A stretch of 64,000 bases of DNA. Source: Kitasatospora sp. GAS204B (GTDB lineage Bacteria; Actinomycetota; Actinomycetes; Streptomycetales; Streptomycetaceae). The DNA lies in assembly GCF_029892155.1 (NCBI RefSeq), contig NZ_JARZAG010000001.1:124001-188000 (forward strand), written 5' to 3'. The position numbers and the translations under genes were made by a program. Below, in pieces: positions 54,177 to 62,437 of this stretch (its first letter is position 1; every line of letters starts with the position of its first letter). The notes under the pieces were generated by a model that saw only the letters and a program-made list of their open reading frames with translations, searched no databases and was not told where the DNA came from.

Positions 54177-55673
54177 ATGGACGCAGCCAGCCAGGCCGCC
54201 GAGCCGCAGGGGCCGCTGCCCGCTGCCGGCGAGCCGGTCGCGTCCGCGACGTCCGCCGACGGCGCTGTGGACCCGGCCGCAGCCGTCGGCCCGGCCGGCG
54301 AGCAGGTGGTCGAGCCGTCGGCCGAGGCGTCGGTCCAGTCGTCGGTCGAGGACGAGCAGCCCGCCGAGCAGCTGGACCGCCCGCTGCCCGAGGGTGTGCG
54401 CCGGCGCGTGGTGGGCCTGGCCGCCGACGCGCTCGGCGGCCTGCCGCCCGCCGACCTGCCGCCCTCGCTGCGCCCGTACGCCAAGTTCACCCCCGCCCGG
54501 CGGGCCAAGTACGCCGGCACCGCGCTGGCCGCCGCCCTGGAGGCCGAGCCGGTCTTCCGCCTGCGGATAGCTGACCGGCTGCGGCTGGGCCAGCCCGACC
54601 TGGTGAAGGCACTGGAGGCGGGCCAGGTCCCGGGCGCGGCCGAGCCCCTGGATGTGGCCGCCGCCGCCTACCTGTTGCGCAGCCGTGGCTGGACCCGGCT
54701 GGTCGCCGAGGCCGGCGAGCAGGTCGAGCGGGCCGGCGCCGAGGACGCAGCCGCCGAGGCGGCCCGACTGGTGGAGAAGCTCCAGGAGGAGCTGACCGCC
54801 ACCCGCACCGCCGCCCGCGCCGACCTGGACCGCCAGCGCGCGGAGGCCGAGGGCACCCGCAAGGAGCTGGAGACGCTGCGCAAGAAGCTCCGCGGGCTGG
54901 AGAGCGACACCCGCCGGGCCCAGGCCGAGACCCGCAAGGTGCAGGCCGAACTGACCTCCGCCGCCGCTGCCGCCGCCGTCGAGCGCGGCGCCGCCGAGAG
55001 CGAGAACCGGCGGCTGAAGCACCGGGTGGCCGAGCTGGAGACCGCCCTGGAGGCCGGGCGCCGCTCGGCCCGCGAGGGACGCAGCGTGGAGGACATGCGG
55101 TTGCGGCTGCTGCTCGACACCGTGCTGCAGTCCGCCCAGGGCCTGCAGCGCGAGCTGGCGCTGCCGGTCACCCAGCTGCACCCGGCCGACCTGGTGGACG
55201 CGGTCGTCCCGGGCTCCGCCTCGCCGCACGACGTGGCCCGGCGCGGGCTGGCCGAGGACGACCCGGCGCTGCTCGACCAGCTGCTGGCGATCCCGCAGGT
55301 CCACCTGGTGGTGGACGGCTACAACGTGACCAAGACCGGTTACCCGACGCTGCCGTTGGAGCAGCAGCGGCTGCGGCTGCTGGGCGGTCTGGCGATGCTC
55401 GCGCAGCGCACCCAGGCCGAGGTGACCTGTGTCTTCGACGGGCAGGACCTGGACGTGCCGGTGATCATGGCGCCACCGCGCGGGGTGCGGGTGCGGTTCA
55501 GCAGGACCGGGCAGACCGCGGACGAGCTGATCCGCCAGCTGGTGCGGGCCGAGCCGCAGGGCCGGCCGGTGGTGGTGGTCTCGGCCGACCGGGAGGTGGC
55601 CGACGGCGTGCGCAAGGCGGGCGCGCGCCCGGTCGCCTCGGTGTTGCTGCTGAACCGGCTGGCCCGCAGCTGA
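54177..55673 (+). CDS. NYN-domain (YacP-like) RNA nuclease candidate
   Basis: 498-aa protein. Residues 1-75 are acidic and low-complexity; about 80-190 helical; about 195-310 a long coiled coil (EKLQEELTATRTAARADLD, LETLRKKLRGLESDTRR); about 370-498 an NYN/YacP PIN-like domain with VHLVVDGYNVTKTGYP, VTCVFDGQD, VRVRFSRTGQTADELI and VVVVSADREVADG, which keeps the expected aspartates. ATG 54177 has GAGG at 5 nt; ATG 54108 and 54156 are upstream alternatives. An RNase role is a family inference. Confidence 0.85.
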   Translation: MDAASQAAEPQGPLPAAGEPVASATSADGAVDPAAAVGPAGEQVVEPSAEASVQSSVEDEQPAEQLDRPLPEGVRRRVVGLAADALGGLPPADLPPSLRPYAKFTPARRAKYAGTALAAALEAEPVFRLRIADRLRLGQPDLVKALEAGQVPGAAEPLDVAAAAYLLRSRGWTRLVAEAGEQVERAGAEDAAAEAARLVEKLQEELTATRTAARADLDRQRAEAEGTRKELETLRKKLRGLESDTRRAQAETRKVQAELTSAAAAAAVERGAAESENRRLKHRVAELETALEAGRRSAREGRSVEDMRLRLLLDTVLQSAQGLQRELALPVTQLHPADLVDAVVPGSASPHDVARRGLAEDDPALLDQLLAIPQVHLVVDGYNVTKTGYPTLPLEQQRLRLLGGLAMLAQRTQAEVTCVFDGQDLDVPVIMAPPRGVRVRFSRTGQTADELIRQLVRAEPQGRPVVVVSADREVADGVRKAGARPVASVLLLNRLARS

Positions 55674-55764
55674 CCAGCGCTCAGCTGGTGAAGACCCGGT
55701 GAACACCTGGCCTGGACCGTGAGTTCGTGGGGGTGGGGGAGTGGCGCAGGGATCTGATGTTCAC

Positions 55765-55814
55765 TAGGGTCTGGCGTCAAACCTATTTTTCCGGTCACTC
55801 ACCCGATCGGGTGA
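55765..55814 (+). promoter_or_regulatory. Promoter and 5' UTR palindrome of first NlpC/P60 gene
   Basis: TAGGGT (55765-55770) is a likely -10. A perfect 16-bp palindrome (55799-55814) lies between it and the Shine-Dalgarno, 25 nt before the start codon. The leader is about 65 nt, too short for a ydaO aptamer. Confidence 0.5.
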
Positions 55815-55838
55815 CCCGGTAGAAGAAGGAGCAGTCCC

Positions 55839-56876
55839 TTGGCGTCCCACCGCCGTCCCAAGCAGTCGAGCCGCGCGCGGATCACCGTGCTCACCGCCGC
55901 TGCGGCGACCGCGGTCGCGATCTCCTCGCAGAGCGGGGCCTGGGCCGACCCGGCGCCCACGGTCGACCAGGTCAAGGCGCAGATCGATGCGCTGAACAAC
56001 CAGCAGGAGGCCGCGGCCGAGCAGTACGACGGCGCGAAGGAGCGCGGTGACCAGCTGCGCCAGCAGGCTTCCCAGCTGCAGGACGAGGTGGCCCGCACCC
56101 AGGACCAGGTGACCCAGCTGCAGGGCGGCCTCGCCGCCGTGGCCGGGCAGCAGTACCGCGACGGCGGGATCGACCCGTCGGTCCAACTGATGCTGAACTC
56201 CCACCCGGGCACCTATCTTGACCAGGCCTCCAGCATGCAGGTGGCGACCAGCACCGAGGCGGACGCGCTGAAGTCGCTGCAGGGCGAGGAGCGCAACCTC
56301 GACCAGATCAAGAAGGAAGCCGCCGACACGCTGGCCCAGTTGGATTCGGCCACCGCGCAGCTGAACCAGGCCAAGTCGGACGTGCAGGCCAAGCTGGCCG
56401 CCGCGCAGAAGCTGCTCAACTCGCTGAGCGCCTCGCAGCGCGCCCAGCTGGCCGCCCAGCAGGCGGCCGCCTCGCGCGGCAGCGCCCGGGCCCAGCTCAG
56501 CACGCTCAACCTGCCGCCGGCCTCCGGCTACGCGGGCCAGGCCGTGCAGGCGGCGCTCACCCGCCTGGGCGACTCCTACGTCTGGGGTGCCACCGGCCAG
56601 ACCACCTTCGACTGCTCGGGTCTGATGCAGTGGGCTTACGAGCAGGCCGGCGTCTCGCTGCCGCGCACCTCGCAGGAGCAGGCCACGGTGGGCACCGGGG
56701 TGCCCAGCCTGGCCGACGCCCAGCCGGGCGACCTGGTGATCTTCGGCGGCGACCGGCACCACGTGGGCATGTACATCGGCGGCGGCAACATGGTGCACGC
56801 GCCGCACACCGGTGACGTGGTGCGGATCGCCAGCGTCAGCACGATGGGCGAGTCCTACATCATTCGCCGGGTCTGA
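55839..56876 (+). CDS. NlpC/P60 cell-wall endopeptidase, paralogue 1
   Basis: 345-aa secreted hydrolase. Signal peptide ending near QSGAWA (about 36), a long coiled coil (about 45-215, with DQVTQLQGGLAAVAGQQYRD and ALKSLQGEERNLDQIKKEA, each in part), and a C-terminal NlpC/P60 domain: catalytic Cys in TFDCSGLMQW, His in RHHVGMYIGGG, third residue His in VHAPHTG. The rare TTG start at 55839 is preceded by AAGAAGGAG at 7 nt. Coiled coil plus P60 is the RipA/CwlO-type layout for separating daughter cells or spore walls. The next gene is 55% or so similar by eye in its N-terminus (MASHRRPK). Confidence 0.95.
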   Translation: MASHRRPKQSSRARITVLTAAAATAVAISSQSGAWADPAPTVDQVKAQIDALNNQQEAAAEQYDGAKERGDQLRQQASQLQDEVARTQDQVTQLQGGLAAVAGQQYRDGGIDPSVQLMLNSHPGTYLDQASSMQVATSTEADALKSLQGEERNLDQIKKEAADTLAQLDSATAQLNQAKSDVQAKLAAAQKLLNSLSASQRAQLAAQQAAASRGSARAQLSTLNLPPASGYAGQAVQAALTRLGDSYVWGATGQTTFDCSGLMQWAYEQAGVSLPRTSQEQATVGTGVPSLADAQPGDLVIFGGDRHHVGMYIGGGNMVHAPHTGDVVRIASVSTMGESYIIRRV

Positions 56877-56912
56877 CCCGCCGTCGCTCCGCCGCGCACG
56901 CCGCGCTCCTGA

Positions 56913-56943
56913 TCCCCCGTCACCCGCCAGGTGTGACGGGGGA
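56913..56943 (+). terminator. Terminator after NlpC/P60 paralogue 1
   Basis: An 11-bp perfect stem with a 9-nt loop begins 36 bp after the stop codon. Confidence 0.7.
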
Positions 56944-57027
56944 CACTTGTTCGCACGCTACTTGATCACCTGTTGGTGATCTGCATAGCACCCAGAGTCA
57001 AAGTTGCCGAGTTTTTCTGACAAGGAT

Positions 57028-57057
57028 TTGAACGGATCACAGATTTGTTACTAGGGT
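57028..57057 (+). promoter_or_regulatory. Promoter of riboswitch-controlled NlpC/P60 gene
   Basis: TTGAAC (57028-57033), 18-nt spacer and TAGGGT (57052-57057) form a good vegetative promoter about 50 nt before the ydaO aptamer. Confidence 0.65.
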
Positions 57058-57109
57058 CGGCAACCAGACCCACGCGATGGTGATCACCCGACCCGGGTGG
57101 CGGCGCGGG

Positions 57110-57301
57110 TTACCGCCGAGTCTGGAAAGCAGCACGGGCAGTTGACTGTCCGACGGGGAACCCCTGCGGGGGAGCTGTGGACCGGAGCCGGGGAACCACG
57201 TTCCTCCGGGGTGAATCGGCGCCAGGTCGGCCGTGGGCCGGTGAGGCGTCGTAGGGCAAGTCTTCCAGCCCGAACCCGTCAGCTCACCCGGTAGGCGGTC
57301 C
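57110..57301 (+). ncRNA. ydaO/yuaA (c-di-AMP) riboswitch
   Basis: The leader contains ggggaaccacg, ggggtgaatcggc, then ccagcccgaacccgtcagct and cacccggtaggcggt, the conserved 3' part of ydaO aptamers. P1 can form between accgcc (57112-57117) and ggcggt (57294-57299). The family is known upstream of cell-wall hydrolases (rpfA and NlpC/P60) in actinobacteria, where high c-di-AMP switches expression off. The start codon follows after 17 nt. Confidence 0.88.
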
Positions 57302-57317
57302 GAGGGAAGAAGGATTC

Positions 57318-58451
57318 GTGGCGTCCCATCGTCGTCCCAAGCCCGTTGGCCGTACCCGCGCGTCGATTCTGACCGCCGCTGCCGCCACCGCCGTGGCGCT
57401 CTCCTCGCAGGGCGCGGCGCACGCCGACCCGGCGCCCTCGCTCGACCAGGTCAAGTCCCAGGTCGACGACTTGAACAACCAGGCGGAGCAGGCCACCCAG
57501 CAGTACGACGGCGCCCAGGCCCAGCAGCAGACGCTGCAGAAGCAGGTCGGCGACCTGCAGGACCAGGTGGCGCGGCAGCAGGACCAGGTGACCAACCTGC
57601 AGGCGGGGCTGGCCTCGGTGGCCGCCGACCAGTACGCCAACAACGGCATATCGCCGACCGTGCAGATGATGCTCTCGTCCCACCCGGACAGCTTCCTCGG
57701 CCAGGCCAGCGCGCTCAACCAGCTGAACACCACCCAGGCGGAGACGCTGAAGGAGCTGCGGAGCGAGCAGACGGTGCTCGACCAGAGCAAGGCCGAGACG
57801 CAGAGCAAGCTCACCGCGCTGGATGCCACCACCCAGCAGCTGAAGTCCGCCAAGGACACCGTCCAGGCCAAGCTGCAGCAGGCCCAGAACCTGCTCAACA
57901 CGCTCACCGAGCAGCAGCGCCAGCAGATGGCCGCCCAGCAGGCGCAGGCCGACGCGCAGGCGAAGGCCGCCGCCCAGCAGGCGCAAGCGCAGGCACAGGC
58001 CGCCGCTGCGGCGCAGTCGCAGAGCGCCGCCTCGCGCGGCTCGTCCCGCACCGACCTCGGCAGCACCACGACGCCGCCGGCCGCGCCGACCACCGGCAAC
58101 TCGGCCGCCGCCGCCGCGATCGCCGCCGCCGAGAGCAGGCTCGGCGACCCGTACCACTTCGGTTCGACGGGTCCCTCCGAGTTCGACTGCTCGGGTCTGA
58201 TGCAGTGGGCTTACGCGCAGGCCGGTGTCTCGCTGCCGCGCACCTCCCAGCAGCAGGCCGCGATCGGCACCAACGAGGGCACCAACATCGCCAACGCGCA
58301 GCCGGGCGACCTGCTCATCTTCAACAACTATGACCACGTCGGCATGTACGTCGGTGGTGGCACGATGATCCACGCGCCGCGCACCGGTGAGAACGTCAAG
58401 TACGAGTCGGTCGCCAACATGGGTGGGGTCGAGGCGATCATCCGCCCCTGA
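57318..58451 (+). CDS. NlpC/P60 cell-wall endopeptidase, paralogue 2
   Basis: 377-aa secreted hydrolase with the same N-terminus as paralogue 1 (MASHRRPKP), signal ending near AAHA, coiled coil (about 40-210), a Gln/Ala-rich linker (about 205-245) and NlpC/P60 domain with Cys in EFDCSGLMQWAY, His in YDHVGMYVGGG and HAPRTG. GTG 57318 has GGGAAGAAGGA just upstream. It is the only gene of the three behind a ydaO riboswitch, so it should respond to c-di-AMP and thus osmotic or spore-wall state. A terminator follows. Confidence 0.95.
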   Translation: MASHRRPKPVGRTRASILTAAAATAVALSSQGAAHADPAPSLDQVKSQVDDLNNQAEQATQQYDGAQAQQQTLQKQVGDLQDQVARQQDQVTNLQAGLASVAADQYANNGISPTVQMMLSSHPDSFLGQASALNQLNTTQAETLKELRSEQTVLDQSKAETQSKLTALDATTQQLKSAKDTVQAKLQQAQNLLNTLTEQQRQQMAAQQAQADAQAKAAAQQAQAQAQAAAAAQSQSAASRGSSRTDLGSTTTPPAAPTTGNSAAAAAIAAAESRLGDPYHFGSTGPSEFDCSGLMQWAYAQAGVSLPRTSQQQAAIGTNEGTNIANAQPGDLLIFNNYDHVGMYVGGGTMIHAPRTGENVKYESVANMGGVEAIIRP

Positions 58452-58483
58452 CACCCCCCGACGCCGCTGGCGAAGCGTCACCC

Positions 58484-58514
58484 AGGCCCGGTCTCCCGTG
58501 CGGAGACCGGGCCT
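58484..58514 (+). terminator. Terminator after NlpC/P60 paralogue 2
   Basis: A 13-bp perfect stem with a 5-nt loop begins 32 bp after the stop codon. Confidence 0.8.
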
Positions 58515-58564
58515 TCGCCGTTCTGCTGTCTGATTGTGGATCAAATATTCGTATTGGCAGGAGT

Positions 58565-58594
58565 TTGGACTCATCCGTCCCGACTCGCTAACGT
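58565..58594 (+). promoter_or_regulatory. Promoter of NlpC/P60 paralogue 3
   Basis: TTGGAC (58565-58570), 18-nt spacer, TAACGT (58589-58594). The leader is about 62 nt and shows no ydaO signature. Confidence 0.55.
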
Positions 58595-58662
58595 CTGCGC
58601 TCGGACCTCAGCTCCTCCGAGGGCTCTCCCCGAGCTCTCACGGCGATTGGAGTCGTCAGACG

Positions 58663-59703
58663 ATGGCGATTACACCCCCGTCGGGTACCGCGCGCCGGTT
58701 CGCCCGGGTGCTGGCGGTCACCGCTGCCGCGACCACCGCGCTGGCGATGACGGCCAGCGCCCAGGGCGCACCGGCCGGGCCGGACAAGAACGACGTCAAG
58801 GCGCAGGTCGACCAGCTCTACACCGAGGCCGAGCAGGCCTCGGAGAAGTCCAATGCGGCGGAGGAGGACGCCAAGCGGCTGCAGGCCGAGACCAGCGCCC
58901 TGCAAGCGCAGGTGGCGCAGGGCCAGGACACGCTCAACCGGATGCGCTCGGTGCTGGCCACCGTCGCGGCCGCCGAGTACCGCTCGGGCGGGATGGACCC
59001 GGCCGTTCAACTGATGCTCTCCAGCGACCCCGCGGGCTACCTGATCAAGGCGCGCAGCCTGGCCGAGGCGGGCCGGCAGCAGGCCGCCTCGCTGCACGAG
59101 GTGCTGGAGCAGCAGCGCCGGCTCGACCAGCGGCGCAGCGAGGCGAGCGCCAAGCTGGCCGAGCTGGAGACGGTGCGCAGCACGCTGGCGCAGAGCAAGC
59201 AGCAGGTCCAGCAGCGGCTGAAGAGCGCCCAGGCGCTGCTCGACAGCCTCTCCGCCGCCGAGCGGACCCAGCTGGCCGCGCAGGACGCCCGGGAGGCGGA
59301 CGAGCGGGCCGCCCGCGGCGCCGAGCGGGTGGACCTGGGCAACCAGCCGCCCGCGTCGGACCGGGCCGCGCTCGCGGTGGCCGCGGCGCTGAGCAAGCTC
59401 GGCTCCCCTTACGTGTACGGATCCACCGGGCCCGGCAGTTTCGACTGTTCGGGTCTGATGTACTGGAGCTGGCAGCAGGCGGGAGTGAGCCTGCCTCGCA
59501 CCTCGCAGGCACAGGCGTTCGGGGGGCAGCGGATCAGCCTGGCCGAGGCGCGACCGGGAGACCTGGTGATCTTCTTTCACGACATGCACCACGTCGGCAT
59601 GTACGTCGGCGGTGGCACGGTGATCCACGCCCCCTACCCCGGAGCCCGGGTGCGCTACGAGAACGTCGCGGCGATGCCGGTGGCGACGGTGGTGCGGGTC
59701 TGA
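58663..59703 (+). CDS. NlpC/P60 cell-wall endopeptidase, paralogue 3
   Basis: 346-aa secreted hydrolase: signal peptide ending near ASAQGA, coiled coil (about 40-225), NlpC/P60 domain with Cys in SFDCSGLMYWSW, His in MHHVGMYVGGG and HAPYPG. It is more diverged than the first two: the N-terminus lacks SHRRPK. ATG 58663 has GGAG at 10 nt. The following peptidase gene starts 20 bp after its stop, so both are likely co-transcribed. Confidence 0.94.
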   Translation: MAITPPSGTARRFARVLAVTAAATTALAMTASAQGAPAGPDKNDVKAQVDQLYTEAEQASEKSNAAEEDAKRLQAETSALQAQVAQGQDTLNRMRSVLATVAAAEYRSGGMDPAVQLMLSSDPAGYLIKARSLAEAGRQQAASLHEVLEQQRRLDQRRSEASAKLAELETVRSTLAQSKQQVQQRLKSAQALLDSLSAAERTQLAAQDAREADERAARGAERVDLGNQPPASDRAALAVAAALSKLGSPYVYGSTGPGSFDCSGLMYWSWQQAGVSLPRTSQAQAFGGQRISLAEARPGDLVIFFHDMHHVGMYVGGGTVIHAPYPGARVRYENVAAMPVATVVRV

Positions 59704-59723
59704 GTACCGACGACGGGACGAGC

Positions 59724-60842
59724 GTGCCCCGGCGTACCGCGTTGCTGCTGGCGGCCGGCGGGCTCGTCCAGCTCTCGTTGCCCCGGGCGCTGCCGGGGCG
59801 GGCGGTCGCGGCGCCGTCCGGCCCGCCGACGGCGCTGCTGGCCGCGCACGCCCAGGCGCTGCGCACCGGTGAGCTGGCCGCGCTGCGGCCGGCCCAGCTG
59901 GACTACCGCCCGACCTCCTGGGACGCGCGGACGGTGACCGCCGAACTCTCCTACCGGCTGGCCGGCTTCGACGACTACCCGGCGGTGCTGAACCGGCGGC
60001 TCACCCTGGCCGGCGGAGCGGTGAGCGGCGAGGGCGCCGCCCCGGGCAGCCCGGCGGCGCCGTGGGACCTGGGCGACCCGACGCCGGTGCGCGGGACGCA
60101 CTGCCTGGTGCTCGGGCCGGCCGCGGCCGCTCAATTGACCGAGCTGGCCGCCATCGCGGACCAGGCGGTGCCCGCCGTCAGCGCGGTCTGGGGCAGCGGG
60201 TGGGCCGGCCGGCTGGTGCTCCAGTTGCCGACCACCGAGGCCCAGTTCACCCAGCTGCTCGGGGTCGACCCGAGCAGCTACTCGGACATAGCCGCGGTCA
60301 CCGTCGCCGCCGCGGGCGCGCCGGTGCACACGCCCGCCGACCGGGTGCTGGTCAACCCCGACGCGTACCACCGGCTCAGCGAGTTCGGCAAGCACGTGGT
60401 GATCACCCACGAGTCCACCCACGTCGCCACCCGGGCCGACACCCATCCGTGGACCCCGCTCTGGCTCTCCGAGGGCGTGGCCGACTACACCGGGTACCTG
60501 AACACCGGCCGCAGCGCCCGGCAGATCGCCCCCGAGCTGACCTCGGACGTGGCGGCCGGCAGGCTGCCGACCGCGCTGCCCGCCGACGCCGACTTCCAGG
60601 CCGGCTCCGGCGGGATCGCCCAGGCCTACGAACTCTCCTGGCTGGCCTGCTCGCTGATCGCGGCCGAGCACGGGCAGCGGGCCCTGGTCGACGTCTACCG
60701 GTCGCTCGGCGCGGCCGGCCCCGGCGCGGGCCGGGAGCGGCAGCTGGACCGGATCCTCGGCGAGCGGCTCGGCTACGGGCTGGCGGAGTTCACCAGGCGG
60801 TGGATCGCCGAGGTGGTCCGCCGGCTCGGGCCCGGGACTTGA
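59724..60842 (+). CDS. Secreted zinc metallopeptidase-like protein (HExxH)
   Basis: 372-aa exported protein. N-terminus VPRRTALLLAAGGL is a twin-arginine-like signal with hydrophobic core, cleaved near residue 30. The catalytic motif HESTH is in VVITHESTHVATR (about 220), with a downstream acidic residue in WLSEGVADYTGYL, the gluzincin pattern (Glu third ligand). It resembles the peptidase MA family. GTG 59724 is chosen; CTG 59700, overlapping the upstream TGA, is also in frame. It follows paralogue 3 and probably acts with it at the cell surface. Confidence 0.82.
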   Translation: MPRRTALLLAAGGLVQLSLPRALPGRAVAAPSGPPTALLAAHAQALRTGELAALRPAQLDYRPTSWDARTVTAELSYRLAGFDDYPAVLNRRLTLAGGAVSGEGAAPGSPAAPWDLGDPTPVRGTHCLVLGPAAAAQLTELAAIADQAVPAVSAVWGSGWAGRLVLQLPTTEAQFTQLLGVDPSSYSDIAAVTVAAAGAPVHTPADRVLVNPDAYHRLSEFGKHVVITHESTHVATRADTHPWTPLWLSEGVADYTGYLNTGRSARQIAPELTSDVAAGRLPTALPADADFQAGSGGIAQAYELSWLACSLIAAEHGQRALVDVYRSLGAAGPGAGRERQLDRILGERLGYGLAEFTRRWIAEVVRRLGPGT

Positions 60843-60867
60843 GGGCTCGCAGCTACCTGACGGTCCA

Positions 60868-62262
60868 TCAGCCGTGCTGGATGTCGTCCAACAGGCTCTG
60901 CTCGTAGGCGATCCCCGGGCGCACCGGGTAGGTGGGCTCCGGCTCGGCCGGCTCCTCGGTCTGCTCGACGGCGACCGGTGCCGGGCCCTGGGTGGAACGC
61001 CACAGCCGGCGGCAGGAGAGGATGGTGGCGGCCAGCAGGGTCAGGTTGCGGGAGGCCAGGATGGTGACGCCCCAGGGCATGCTGTTGACCACCTGGCCGA
61101 AGTTCATCGGGAACTCCAGTGTGGTCAGCACCGTCGCCACCAGGATCATCACGGCCACCGGGCGCTGGCTGGTGCCGCGCACGGTCAGGCAGACGGCCGC
61201 CAGGCCGACCAGCCACACCATGTACTGCGGGCTGATCACGCGGCTGGTCACGGTGAAGATCAGCAGTGTCGCCAGGGCCGCGTCATACGTGGTGGAGGGC
61301 TGCCAGCGGCGGGCCCGCAGCCGCCAGTAGAGCAGCCAGGCGAAGCCGGCCACGGTGGCGCCCATCGCGAGCTTGGAGATCACCGGCACCCAGGGGCCGA
61401 GGAACTCCACCGAGCCGTAGTTCATCGTCACCGAGCCGTGCCAGGCGCCGAACAGCTTGGCGAAGTGCATCGGCAGCGCGCCCAGTGACTCCACCTCGAT
61501 GCCGCGGTCGGCCTGGAAGGTGAGGAACTGGAAGGCCCCGTTCATCCCCGCGGCCAGCAGGAACGAGAGGGTGGCCACCGCGCCCACCGCCGCCGTCCAG
61601 GACCGCCGGGTCCGCCGGCCGCGCGGGGTGCCGGCCAGGCCGAGCAGCGGCCAGAGCTTCATCAGGCCGCCGACGCCCAGCAGGATGCCGCCCAGCACCG
61701 GCCGGCGCAGCACCACCAGCAGGCCGGTCACGGCCATCGCGGTGACCAGGATGTCGTAGCGGCAGTAGACGGTCGGACCGAGCAGCGGGACCCCGATCAC
61801 CCAGATCCAGGCCCCCGCGAGGCTGCGCCCCCGGCGCAGCCCGGAGCGCAGCAGCATGCCGATCGCCAGGGTGTCGAAGACCCCGCAGAGCACGAAGAAG
61901 GAGGTCAGGTAGGACCAGGGCAGCAGGCCGGGGGCCAGGATCACCAGCGCGGCGCCCGGCGGGTACTGCCAGGTGACGTCGTCCATCGGGAAGGTGCCGG
62001 TCTGCAGCACCCTGAACCAGCTGTGGTAGATCACCGAGACGTCGGTGGTCACGTCCAGCGGCGCTATCTTGAGGACACCGGTGACCATCAGGACCAGCAG
62101 GATCCGGGTCAGCAGCCAGGTGCCGCCGACCCGCCAGCCCGCGCCGCGCGAGGGCGCAGCGGGCGTCACCGCGGTCGCACCCGGATTCGGGGGCGTCGCC
62201 AGGGCGAGCCCCCCGCCGCTGCTGCCGTTCTGGTCGGCCGGGCCGTCGTTGGCCAACACCAC
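60868..62262 (-). CDS. GT87-like polyprenol-dependent mannosyltransferase
   Basis: 464-aa integral membrane glycosyltransferase with about 10-12 helices (WLLTRILLVLMVTGVL; ATLSFLLAAGM; MILVATVLTTLEF). The first extracytoplasmic loop carries an Asp-containing segment (APLDVTTDVSVIYHSW, MDDVTWQYPPGAALV) as in DUF2029/GT-C enzymes. The start is GTG 62262 or the next GTG 62259, with GGGAG upstream. It is divergent from a PimB-like GT4 gene, suggesting work on phosphatidylinositol mannosides or related glycolipids. Confidence 0.85.
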   Translation of the reverse strand: MVLANDGPADQNGSSGGGLALATPPNPGATAVTPAAPSRGAGWRVGGTWLLTRILLVLMVTGVLKIAPLDVTTDVSVIYHSWFRVLQTGTFPMDDVTWQYPPGAALVILAPGLLPWSYLTSFFVLCGVFDTLAIGMLLRSGLRRGRSLAGAWIWVIGVPLLGPTVYCRYDILVTAMAVTGLLVVLRRPVLGGILLGVGGLMKLWPLLGLAGTPRGRRTRRSWTAAVGAVATLSFLLAAGMNGAFQFLTFQADRGIEVESLGALPMHFAKLFGAWHGSVTMNYGSVEFLGPWVPVISKLAMGATVAGFAWLLYWRLRARRWQPSTTYDAALATLLIFTVTSRVISPQYMVWLVGLAAVCLTVRGTSQRPVAVMILVATVLTTLEFPMNFGQVVNSMPWGVTILASRNLTLLAATILSCRRLWRSTQGPAPVAVEQTEEPAEPEPTYPVRPGIAYEQSLLDDIQHG

Positions 62263-62437
62263 TGTGCTCCCTCGTTAGCTGCGCGCACCCGCCTGAACCC
62301 GTGTCGACTAGGACAGAGCCACGGGGGAAACGGTTCCGGACCCTTCATCCGTTCCCGCCGAATCGGCATGGTGACCTATGGTACGGATCAGCGAGCGGTG
62401 AACCGAGCACCCCCCGACCGAGCGAGCCGTGGACAGT

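Noticed and set aside
59700..59723. CTG start for the HExxH peptidase overlapping the upstream stop
   Set aside because: GTG 59724 gives a compact signal peptide directly, so the non-standard start is not needed.
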